Assembly (NCBI GenBank): GCA_040756055.1
Contig: JBFLZR010000003.1
Location: 43,160-107,159, forward strand
DNA: 64,000 nucleotides
Reading direction: 5' to 3'
Source: Candidatus Zixiibacteriota bacterium
GTDB taxonomy: Bacteria; Zixibacteria; MSB-5A5; GN15; FEB-12
Shown: positions 1-6,565 of the stretch, one piece after another
Numbering within the stretch: the stretch's first letter is position 1
Layout: each line of letters starts with the position of its first letter
Translations under genes and position numbers: made by a program
Notes under the pieces: model-generated
Databases searched by the model: none
Told to the model about the DNA's origin: nothing
Seen by the model: only the letters and a program-made list of their open reading frames with translations

Positions 1-19
1 CTGAAGGTTCCTGCCTTTA

Positions 20-487
20 TTAATGACGATACTTATGCCACTCACTCTCAAGTTTGGCGACATGGGAGTGAGTACCATCTTCCAGCACTTTGCGGACCGC
101 CTGCGCTTCGGATGATGCCGTGTCAAATATGCCGAAGAATTTCCGCTCGATCATGGCCTTCTCAACATCAAGGGCGGTCGACAGCGCTTCCGGCAGGGGG
201 ATAGTCGCACTCCTGGCACGGGCGGCGCTCTGCCGCAGGTAATCGATGGAAGTTTTCACGGCGATCGGTTTGAAATTGGCGGTGTTGATGATCTGTTTGC
301 CGCTATCGATTATATCAAGCAGTCGCTTGATGGTATCGGCGTGTTCGCGTTCTTCTTTGGCAAGGGACTGCCAGTACTCGCGATGGTCCACGTGAAAATT
401 CGCATATGTAGCATACAAATCGCTGATTGCCAACTCATGGTCGATCAGCATCTGAAGAGCTTCTTTGTCACTTCCTCTGTATTGCAT
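20..487 (-). CDS. Ferritin-like (rubrerythrin-type) diiron protein
   Basis: 155 residues, the length of a single four-helix ferritin-like domain. Expected diiron ligands are visible: Glu18 in the first helix, an ExxH pair (Glu46, His49) in the second, and further acidic/His residues in the C-terminal half (VEKAMIE, SHVAKLE). There is no signal peptide and no rubredoxin CxxC domain, so this is a cytoplasmic rubrerythrin-family protein without the iron-sulfur tail. Such proteins usually act in peroxide reduction or iron handling; the exact substrate cannot be read from sequence. The start ATG at 487 has no clear ribosome binding site. A small membrane-protein gene lies just upstream on the same strand. 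Confidence 0.85.
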   Translation of the reverse strand: MQYRGSDKEALQMLIDHELAISDLYATYANFHVDHREYWQSLAKEEREHADTIKRLLDIIDSGKQIINTANFKPIAVKTSIDYLRQSAARARSATIPLPEALSTALDVEKAMIERKFFGIFDTASSEAQAVRKVLEDGTHSHVAKLESEWHKYRH

Positions 488-513
488 GGTCAGAAAGTAT
501 CGCAGTTAGAGGG

Positions 514-834
514 TTACATTTGCGGCGTTCCCGAGTGCGATTGTTCGTGCTCGAATTCCATCCCGATACCGCCGACCCACGACGTAACGAGATTGAACAG
601 AAACGCCACAATCAGGCTTCCGACGAAACCAATCACACCGTAGAAAATGGGCAGGAAGATGATTGATCCGACGCCGAAGATTTCTCCGAACAATCCCATA
701 TCCTGTGAGCCTCCAAACGCCGATCCAACAACAGCCGCCAGACTAAATAGTATGCCGACAAGCAGTCCGAGGATGGCATAAAGGATAGCACTTACTTTGG
801 CCAGCGAAAACGGTTCGATTCGTTTTAGAATCAT
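514..834 (-). CDS. Small membrane protein, DUF3566-like
   Basis: About 106 residues with two long hydrophobic stretches (roughly residues 12-40 and 50-85) rich in Gly, Leu and Ile. The N-terminal pattern (MILKRIEPFSLAKVS) and the late GFVGSLIVAFLFNLV/WVGGI segment match a widespread family of small conserved membrane proteins of unknown function related to DUF3566. An ATG lies four codons further upstream, but the ATG at 834 is preceded by GGGGGGA at good distance, so I use 834. It sits 26 bases before the ferritin-like gene on the same strand and may be cotranscribed. No function is assigned. Confidence 0.75.
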   Translation of the reverse strand: MILKRIEPFSLAKVSAILYAILGLLVGILFSLAAVVGSAFGGSQDMGLFGEIFGVGSIIFLPIFYGVIGFVGSLIVAFLFNLVTSWVGGIGMEFEHEQSHSGTPQM

Positions 835-916
835 GATTCCCCCCATGATTTCAAGTTATACTGAATTTTGTACTTTAATCCGCCCTCTGGCAACAAAAAA
901 GGCTGCCTGACTGAAA

Positions 917-1753
917 TCATTGACCAAGGAATTTTTCGGTCGGCTTGCGTTTAGGGGCGGCGATATTTCTTTTCGCGGGATAGCCCACCGGCGTCACGGT
1001 CGCCAGGTAATGGGTCTGCGGAATGCCCAGCCGGTCCTTGATATCCTCGCGGTCCATGCCGCCCATCCAGCACGTTCCCAGCCCGAAATGCCAGGCCGCA
1101 AGCATGAAATGATAAGCGGCGATGCAGGCATCCTGGTCGGGTCGGCCGGTGATGTTGGAGTCGGCGCAGATGGCTACAGCTACTGGAGCTTTGGCGATTG
1201 GGGCCGTACTTGACTGCCGCGTATGCGCAAGCCAGTCAATCAGGTTGCAGTCGGTTATAATTTTGTAGTAATAGCCCTGGGTGTTGCGCGAGGTAGGGGC
1301 GAAACGGCAAATATCGAAGATTTTATTTAATAGGTCGCGGGGGACAGGCTCAGGGCGGAATTGTCTCACGGAACGACGGGTTAGAAGAAGCTCATCGCCA
1401 ACGAGGTATCCGCTGACCGGGTCGTTGAAATACTGACACTCGATAGTGCGGCCATCGGGGTCTTTGGCGAAAAACTGGTAGATATTGTATTTTTCGTTTT
1501 CTTTCGGTTCGATTATGGCCGTGTCTTTCAGAACGCTATACATGCGGTCGACTTCGTCCTTGCTCTCGTAGAAGAATGTGAGCATGGCTTCGTTTTCGAT
1601 TTTGTCGCGTTCGCAGAACCCCAGCAGGAAATTGCCGTGTCGGAAGATGATACAGTCGTTTTGATCCTGCCAGATTTCGCATCCGATTTTGTCGGTGTAG
1701 AAGTCTTTCAGGGGACCGAGGTCTTTCGTTTTCAAGAATAGTATGCCGCTCAT
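917..1753 (-). CDS. VOC (glyoxalase-like) domain fused to nitroreductase domain
   Basis: 278 residues in two parts. Residues about 1-112 form a vicinal-oxygen-chelate half (FLKTKDLGPLKDFY near the start, DPDGRTIECQYF near the end). Residues about 120-278 form an FMN-dependent nitroreductase with the family's opening motif TRRSVRQFRPEPVP, a SRNTQ FMN/phosphate region and the GLGTCWMGG segment. Nitroreductases of this type reduce nitro or quinone compounds using NAD(P)H; the VOC half could bind a metal and a small substrate. The ATG at 1753 is preceded by GAGGTG, so I prefer it over the GTG two codons upstream. Both halves look intact and the reading frame is continuous, so I read this as a real fusion. 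Confidence 0.85.
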   Translation of the reverse strand: MSGILFLKTKDLGPLKDFYTDKIGCEIWQDQNDCIIFRHGNFLLGFCERDKIENEAMLTFFYESKDEVDRMYSVLKDTAIIEPKENEKYNIYQFFAKDPDGRTIECQYFNDPVSGYLVGDELLLTRRSVRQFRPEPVPRDLLNKIFDICRFAPTSRNTQGYYYKIITDCNLIDWLAHTRQSSTAPIAKAPVAVAICADSNITGRPDQDACIAAYHFMLAAWHFGLGTCWMGGMDREDIKDRLGIPQTHYLATVTPVGYPAKRNIAAPKRKPTEKFLGQ

Positions 1754-1930
1754 TTTCACCTCATTCTGTTTTCATTGAAGATAGGCCAATTGTCTTTGAA
1801 GCGAAAGTAAAAGCCGGATTTTTTGTCGTATTCGCATGTCAGTTTGTTGGTTACAGGGATTTGGGTTCGTTTCCCATGCTTTGCATGGTTTTTGCCTGAC
1901 GTAGTTTGTTGCAGCAGCGCAAACCCAGCA

Positions 1931-2068
1931 TTTGATGAATCAAATGCCTACCGGCAGCTTGCGTTGTCAAGCCCAAAGCGTGTTTGAGCCTGCCACCCGG
2001 CGAAGTGTTTCTGATATTTCCCTGTATTTCATTACTCATCATATGATTGCATCGATTTGGGTTCGTTT
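1931..2068 (+). repeat. 138-base direct repeat, copy A
   Basis: Begins TTTGATGAATCAAATG and ends GATTTGGGTTCGTTT. Copy B at 2136-2273 has the same length and is the same over most positions, including the core AGTTTGAGCCTGCCACCCGG (AG replaced by GT in this copy). A partial relative lies at 10821-10863. The unit contains a short palindrome (TTTGAT..ATCAAA) but no open reading frame of its own, so it resembles a non-coding dispersed element. Confidence 0.8.
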
Positions 2069-2125
2069 CGTTATTTTAAACCCCTCACCCCAACCCTCTC
2101 CCTGAGGGCGAGGGAGGAAGAGAGG
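2053..2125 (+). repeat. 73-base repeat with inverted partner at 10521-10593
   Basis: Reads GATTTGGGTTCGTTTCGTTA, then the CCCCTCACCCCAACCCTCTC core, then a purine-rich GAGGGCGAGGGAGG tail. The reverse complement is found at 10521-10593 with the same length and only scattered changes. It overlaps the end of direct repeat copy A. CCCTCACCC-type strings of this kind recur between genes in many bacterial genomes. Confidence 0.75.
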
Positions 2126-2135
2126 TGATGTCGCC

Positions 2136-2273
2136 TTTGATAAATCAAATGGCTACCGGCAGCCTTTAATGTCAGGCCCAAAGCAAGTTTGAGCCTGCCA
2201 CCCGGCGGAGAGTCTGTGAATATTCCCTGTATTTTATTGCTCGTCATATGATTGCATCGATTTGGGTTCGTTT
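2136..2273 (+). repeat. 138-base direct repeat, copy B
   Basis: Second copy of the unit at 1931-2068, separated from it by 67 bases. Diagnostic shared strings are CTACCGGCAGC, TTTGAGCCTGCCACCCGGCG, CATATGATTGCATCGATTTG and GGTTCGTTT. Differences are scattered substitutions, which suggests the two copies have diverged for some time. Confidence 0.8.
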
Positions 2274-2523
2274 AGTCATTTTTAGGGATCCTACAAATAT
2301 GGGTATCAGGTTCGAAGCCGGTTGGCTGCCAGTGCTTAGCAGTATTTAGCGGTGCGTTATTCGGGCATTTCGTGGCAGAAAGACTCAAGCACGTCGGGCC
2401 GATTACATATCCTCGATAAATGATGTCCATACAACAGCAATCAGCGGGGATTTTTGCCCTGATGTTGTAGTGAAAGTGCGGGGGGAGCTATGTAGTTATT
2501 TCCTGAGAAGGGAGAATACCATC

Positions 2524-3633
2524 TCACTCCCAGGGTGGGTTCTTGTGCTTTCTCAGGTACTCGAGCCAAGCGTGAATGCCGACTTCACGCACATAAGCCT
2601 CCACTCTTCTGAGCCCATCGCCGTAAATGGGATCCCTGCTTTCCCAAGTTTGAACCCTTAGCATGTTTGTCTCCTCATCCTCATATTTGCTGATTGCCAG
2701 TATGCCGGCATACTGGCAGCTTCCTTCAGTAAGTATAGAAGACATATTGTGGTCGCCATTTTTGAACAGCCACACATGCATCAACTCGTGGCCCAAGGTC
2801 AGAATGAAGTCCTGGCGTGGCATTCCCTTGAGGACAAAGATCTCAAAATCTTCGTGTGATATCACTCCGGCTAAAATGGACTCTTTGCGGTAGGAAGTAT
2901 ATCCCGCAGGGTCGTGCGGCATTGCTCCTTTCTGGCTGGTCAAGCTTGATCGATCTACAAGCCGAAGAGGAATTTTCTTCTCTCTGATTTCAATGCCGTA
3001 GGAAGCCAGATCTTCTATTATGTCGGCCATCAGGTCCTCAGCTTCTTTGATATCATTTACGGCCGATCTGAGACAGAGGCCGCAGACGTGTCTGCCGTCG
3101 GGATACGTGGTTCCCTCTCCGGTGGTCTGGGGAGCGATAGGGCAGCCGCAATATTCGCATATGGGATATTCGTCCCGGTGATGCTTGTGAAGGGTGTTTC
3201 CTCGCGGGTCAATTAGATACTTGTCGTAGAGCACTTCCCCGCACATGGCACAGCGCCGTCCAACGTGGTCATCATAACACTGTTGATGGTAGAGATTGGA
3301 GTCGACTTCTATATAATTGCCTTGGATCGGTTCGCCGCACCAGTCGCATTTGGGGACAAACAACTCAAAATAGCACACGCTATCATATATCTTTCCATTC
3401 TCGACATAAACCGGACCATTTTTGAGGTCGCCTCCACAGTTGGAGCAGAGAAAATGATCGGGATGATAGTATTTACCGTCGAATTCGATCCAATTGGCTT
3501 TAGATATTTTCTTGCCGCAATACTCGCAGATCTTATCGCCGGCATAGGTAGTGAAGGGTATAACCAAGAGTAATCCGAGGGCAATGGTCAGGACCGATGA
3601 TGAGAGTTTTTTGCGGTTTGTCAGTTGGCTCAT
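2524..3633 (-). CDS. Secreted LIM-domain protein with DA1-like zinc metallopeptidase domain
   Basis: 369 residues from the ATG at 3633. A signal peptide covers residues 1-31 (KK..VLTIALGLLLVIPF..YAG). Residues 36-190 hold a run of zinc-binding CxxC/HxxC pairs with LIM spacing: Cys36/39, His60-Cys63-Cys66-Cys87, Cys96/99, Cys119, Cys128/131, Cys159/162 and Cys184/187. Residues about 195-369 match the DA1-like peptidase of plant DA1/DAR proteins: the strand EIFVLKGMPR, the zinc motif HELMH (His282, Glu283, His286) and a downstream TEGSCQ whose Glu303 should be the third ligand. In plants this domain is a ubiquitin-activated endopeptidase. Here the protein is exported, so its target must differ. 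A GTG-started extension to 3660 would run into the tRNA-like sequence upstream and lacks a signal-peptide start, so I reject it. Export and peptidase activity are inferred. Confidence 0.85.
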   Translation of the reverse strand: MSQLTNRKKLSSSVLTIALGLLLVIPFTTYAGDKICEYCGKKISKANWIEFDGKYYHPDHFLCSNCGGDLKNGPVYVENGKIYDSVCYFELFVPKCDWCGEPIQGNYIEVDSNLYHQQCYDDHVGRRCAMCGEVLYDKYLIDPRGNTLHKHHRDEYPICEYCGCPIAPQTTGEGTTYPDGRHVCGLCLRSAVNDIKEAEDLMADIIEDLASYGIEIREKKIPLRLVDRSSLTSQKGAMPHDPAGYTSYRKESILAGVISHEDFEIFVLKGMPRQDFILTLGHELMHVWLFKNGDHNMSSILTEGSCQYAGILAISKYEDEETNMLRVQTWESRDPIYGDGLRRVEAYVREVGIHAWLEYLRKHKNPPWE

Positions 3634-3645
3634 AATTCGGAAAAT

Positions 3646-3719
3646 ACTTTTCGGCAGCACTCGAACCTGCTACCCTCGGCTTAAAAAACAGATACTTTAT
3701 CCGTGTGAGCTACGGGGGC
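3646..3719 (-). pseudogene. Decayed tRNA-Arg copy (pseudo-tRNA)
   Basis: Clearly related to the intact tRNA-Arg(UCU) at 6293-6366: the 5' acceptor strand GCCCCCG, the GCTC of the D arm and the T-loop TTCGAGT are kept. The 3' acceptor strand is CGAAAAG and cannot pair with GCCCCCG. The D stem (GCTC/AAGT) and anticodon stem (TCTGT/GCCGA) are broken. The anticodon position now reads TTT. Most changes are C to T or G to A on the gene strand. It lies only 12 bases before the LIM/DA1 start codon, so if transcribed it would form that gene's leader. Confidence 0.85.
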
Positions 3720-3778
3720 ACACGTTGTGTGATTTATCGTGTTTCGGAGGGGAAACAGGCAAACCACGATTCCGCCCG

Positions 3779-3808
3779 AATGTAAGCTATTTGCCGGGAA
3801 ATGGTCAA
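3779..3808 (-). promoter_or_regulatory. Degenerate copy of the tRNA-Arg promoter
   Basis: On the minus strand TTGACC and TACATT are separated by 18 bases, one more than in the matching promoter at 6428-6456, owing to an extra G. The surrounding ~200 bases (to about 3850) are homologous to the region upstream of tRNA-Arg. It points toward the LIM/DA1 gene and could serve as its promoter. Confidence 0.55.
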
Positions 3809-3997
3809 GATACAAAAATGGGGACGGGCAGATGGGGACATCTGCTGCGCACAATAATGGTTGGGAGAGGCTAAAGACGCCGTCAGTTCGCATCTCCAAC
3901 TTCGTCGGCGACAGGAACTGACGGAACGGGGCCAGCAGACAAAGTGAGATGGAAAAAGGTTAGCCACCTTGGCCGTAATCGTGTCAAAACTCCGGGC

Positions 3998-4393
3998 TCA
4001 TGGCTGAACCGTCACGGTTCCTTTCATATCCGGATGGGGAATGCAGTGGTAAGGGAAAACGCCGACTGTGTTGAAAGTGTGCGAGTAGGATCGTCCCTGT
4101 TGCAGCAGGCCGCTTTCAAGTTCATCGCCGACATCAGAAGTAACAGTGTGCCCCACATTTTGATTATTTGTCCAGACGACAGTCGTGCCAACGCTAACAG
4201 TCAGGTTCGCGGGTGTGAAGGCGAAATTGTCTATAATCACGGATTCGCTGGTGCCGCCGCCTGAACCGGGCGGAGGCGGATTGGTAGACGGCTCTGTTGG
4301 ACTACTGTCCCCACTGCAGCCCATGCCGAAAAGCAGTACCGGGAAAGCAATCATCAGTAACACTTTAAGTGTGTTTAAATAATTATGGATCAT
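3998..4393 (-). CDS. Cupredoxin-domain lipoprotein (plastocyanin/amicyanin-like)
   Basis: 131 residues. The N-terminus has a lipoprotein signal with lipobox LFGMGC, then a Pro/Gly/Ser-rich linker, then a cupredoxin domain from about residue 50. Type I copper ligands are all visible: His in VGHTV, and Cys, His and Met in YHCIPHPDM. The protein should be anchored to the periplasmic face or outer membrane and carry single electrons. A GAGGACC ribosome site precedes the ATG. It sits upstream of the LIM/DA1 gene and downstream of the DUF5777/YceI pair, all on the minus strand, within a group of exported redox proteins. A weak hairpin plus T-run just downstream (3953-3970 on the minus strand) may end its transcript. 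Confidence 0.9.
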   Translation of the reverse strand: MIHNYLNTLKVLLMIAFPVLLFGMGCSGDSSPTEPSTNPPPPGSGGGTSESVIIDNFAFTPANLTVSVGTTVVWTNNQNVGHTVTSDVGDELESGLLQQGRSYSHTFNTVGVFPYHCIPHPDMKGTVTVQP

Positions 4394-4618
4394 CGCTTGG
4401 TCCTCATTTTGTTGGATGTTTGATTAGATATATCCTAAACAATGTCTTTTTCGGCAAAGTTCCATTTCAGGGTCTATGTTGTCCTGAATTGGCAGGAGAT
4501 GACATTCGTATGACATTCGGTCGGTGGCCCGCGCCGGCTTCAGGTTTAGCACCTCTCGAAAGCGGGCATAGCGCATCAACGCCACAGGCCCTGAAATTCT
4601 CGGCTGCCGGATGGAAAC

Positions 4619-5476
4619 TTACCAGAATTTCAAGAGGCGGGTAATACTGAATCCGAGGTGCCAGTACCGGCCACCGGCGGGATCGTCTGAACCCGCGATA
4701 TACTGCGACGGGTTCAGCCGGGTGGAGTTTGAAGCTCCCAATTTGAAGAAGTGTCCTCCGGTTTCCAATTCAATGCCCCATGACACCGGATCGTGGAGGT
4801 AGTCATCGCCGCCAAGCGATGGATCCCACTCGATCATGAAACTGAATGACCTTGAGACATAATATTGACCAATGATGCCCAGGGTGAAGATGTCTTCGGT
4901 GTCGGCACTACGGACGTTGGAATTGTTCAGGTAGGCCGGTACCAGCCCGAGTGCGATTTTCCGGGCAATCATTGTATTGATCATAGCGCGAAGATAGAAC
5001 TGGAAAGCCCGTGAATCAGTATCCGACAGCCCGAAGACTTCGGTATTCCAGCCGGTTCCAGCCTGAATCCCGACCAGAAGCGGGAAGGGCGTGCCGATAC
5101 GTTCGAATAGGCGGGCTTTGAGGTGTAAATCGATATTGTCATCAAGATTACCTCGTCCCAGAGCGACTGTCAAGCGATCGGAAATGCCATACGCCAGAGC
5201 GAAACGAATTGCCGCGGGACCATCCAATCCGAACAGGACTTCGTGTCCATCTTTTATAGTCGGGTAGAACCTATGAGCGATCTCGAATTCGAAGGTCTGT
5301 CTTCCCAGCATAGAGGCAGTAGGAAGGTTGAAGGCGTGATTGGCGTGGAACAACTGCGGCGTGTTGGAGGATCCGGGTGTCTGGCGTTTCCATGAGGATT
5401 CAGCCGCCTGTACACGGGGAAATGAAGCCACGATCGCAACAAAAAGCAGGATAGCGGCAATTCTCATTTTTCTCAT
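4619..5476 (-). CDS. DUF5777-type outer-membrane beta-barrel protein
   Basis: 285 residues with a signal peptide (residues 1-24, cleavage near VQAAES). The rest alternates short amphipathic beta strands and turns (FEFEIAHRF, RFALAYGISDRLTVALGRG, HLKARLF, HLGFSITRLLKFW) and ends in aromatic Phe-Trp, as in many outer-membrane barrels. The pattern matches DUF5777, often found beside YceI proteins in FCB bacteria. Its start overlaps the end of the YceI gene by an ATGA junction, so the two are almost surely translated together. Function is unknown; a porin or a structural partner of periplasmic electron carriers are possibilities. Confidence 0.75.
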   Translation of the reverse strand: MRKMRIAAILLFVAIVASFPRVQAAESSWKRQTPGSSNTPQLFHANHAFNLPTASMLGRQTFEFEIAHRFYPTIKDGHEVLFGLDGPAAIRFALAYGISDRLTVALGRGNLDDNIDLHLKARLFERIGTPFPLLVGIQAGTGWNTEVFGLSDTDSRAFQFYLRAMINTMIARKIALGLVPAYLNNSNVRSADTEDIFTLGIIGQYYVSRSFSFMIEWDPSLGGDDYLHDPVSWGIELETGGHFFKLGASNSTRLNPSQYIAGSDDPAGGRYWHLGFSITRLLKFW

Positions 5477-6063
5477 TGCTGATTCTCTTTCGTTGATTTT
5501 TTGAGAAAAAAGTCCATAGTGAGACGGATATTCTGATCGATTTTCAGAAACATGAGTTTTGGAACCTTAATCCGGTGGTCCTCCAGTCTCACAATGAACT
5601 CACCCGTTACGTGGTAACCATCGGGGATGGCCGTTGCTTTGACGGTGATCGAGCGCTGCCGGGTGACCCCGTGGAGGTCAAAGGCGCCTGCGCAGTCAAT
5701 TTCCAGTGTGGAATCAATGTCGTTTTTGACACCGTTAATGGATCCCTTGAATGACACGAAGGGATATTTGTCGGTTTCCAGGTAGTTTTCGCGCATGTGG
5801 CGGTTTCGCAGCCCGATGCCGGTGTCGAGGTCATCGAGATTAACCTCGAAATAGAAGCTTCCGCCGGCAGTCGGTGTATCGCCTGCTTCCCACAACACGT
5901 AGCCATCGATTTGATCGGTAACGCCTTCGAAGTCTTCCAGCGGGGCGCTGGAATAGAAGGTAACGTTGTTGTCGGCGTCGCGGTTAACGTGGTATTCCGC
6001 GGCTGAGGCAGCTGACGGCTGAGTTGCCATGATGACGACGAGTAGATTGGTGAGGTATTTCAT
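5473..6063 (-). CDS. YceI-family periplasmic lipocalin-like protein
   Basis: 196 residues with a signal peptide (residues 1-22, ending ASAAEY). The body has the YceI pattern: VTFYSSAPLEDFEGVT near the start, a GGSFYFEVNLDDLDTG strand, NRHMRENYLETDKYPFVSF in the middle and LTLHGVTR-type DLHGVTRQRSITVKA later. The YceI fold is an extended lipocalin that binds long isoprenoid or similar hydrophobic ligands. It overlaps the DUF5777 gene by 4 bases. No strong ribosome binding site precedes the ATG. The neighbourhood of exported electron carriers suggests quinone or isoprenoid handling, which is inference. Confidence 0.88.
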   Translation of the reverse strand: MKYLTNLLVVIMATQPSAASAAEYHVNRDADNNVTFYSSAPLEDFEGVTDQIDGYVLWEAGDTPTAGGSFYFEVNLDDLDTGIGLRNRHMRENYLETDKYPFVSFKGSINGVKNDIDSTLEIDCAGAFDLHGVTRQRSITVKATAIPDGYHVTGEFIVRLEDHRIKVPKLMFLKIDQNIRLTMDFFLKKSTKENQQ

Positions 6064-6292
6064 GGCACGAATCTCGCGGCTGTTGCTTTTTCGCCTGGCG
6101 TTTCGGTGAGGGCGAAGGCAGACAGTTGGCCGGTCCTCCAGAATAAAGATTGAATCGAGTTCCGCTATTGAGCGGTCTCGGCAATTTGCTTGTGAAACAA
6201 TTTTTGAGAGGGGTTCGTTCCAACGGCGACGGAATTGGTCTATTAAGCGGGCGGCTCTGGCGTTGGAGTCGGATTGAAGCTATCCAAAATAA

Positions 6293-6366
6293 TACCCCCG
6301 GCAGGACTCGAACCTGCTACCCTCTGCTTAGAAGGCAGATGCTCTATCCGGGTGAGCTACGGGGGC
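6293..6366 (-). tRNA. tRNA-Arg (anticodon UCU)
   Basis: Cloverleaf drawn by hand: acceptor GCCCCCG/CGGGGGT, D stem GCTC/GAGC, anticodon stem TCTGC/GCAGA with loop CTTCTAA giving anticodon TCT, T stem GCAGG/CCTGC with loop TTCGAGT. CCA is not encoded (ATT follows). A decayed copy with its upstream region lies at 3646-3850. Confidence 0.95.
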
Positions 6367-6427
6367 ACACACTTTGTGTGATTTATCGTGTTTCCGAGGG
6401 GAAACAGGCAAATCACGATTCCGCCCG

Positions 6428-6456
6428 AATGTAAGCTATTTGCCGGAAATGGTCAA
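6428..6456 (-). promoter_or_regulatory. Promoter of tRNA-Arg
   Basis: On the minus strand TTGACC and TACATT are 17 bases apart, about 62 bases before the tRNA 5' end. The leader between them and the tRNA carries a pairing GTGATTT/AAATCAC, which may help 5' processing. The same arrangement is kept in the degenerate copy at 3779-3808. Confidence 0.65.
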
Positions 6457-6505
6457 GATACAAAAATGGCAACGCGGATGGGGACATTTGGCGCGCACAG
6501 CGCAC

Positions 6506-6534
6506 AAAAAAAAGCCCCCGGAAATCCCGGGGGC
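6506..6534 (-). terminator. Rho-independent terminator of the haem/NrfD/FeS operon
   Basis: On the minus strand, stem GCCCCCGG/CCGGGGGC with a five-base loop is followed by eight T. It lies 32 bases after the stop of the multihaem cytochrome gene. Confidence 0.88.
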
Positions 6535-6565
6535 CTTAGCCTAACTTCAATGAAGCACTGAGACT

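Larger units (their letters stand above)
1754..2523. other. Gene-free stretch rich in dispersed repeats
   Basis: About 770 bases with no convincing gene. The only open frame of any size, at 1851-2042 on the minus strand, lies inside a repeat and is composed of it. The stretch carries two 138-base direct repeats (listed separately), each ending in the string ATTTGGGTTCGTTT, plus an additional copy of that string at 1859-1872. A CCCTCACCCCAACCCTCTCCC-type element sits at about 2082-2114. From about 2280 to 2520 I see nothing recognisable. Confidence 0.7.

Noticed and set aside
1851..2042. 63-residue minus-strand open frame
   Set aside because: It is made of the dispersed repeat unit and lacks a ribosome site.
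3646..3719. A working tRNA-Lys (UUU)
   Set aside because: The acceptor, D and anticodon stems do not pair; it is a decayed tRNA-Arg copy.
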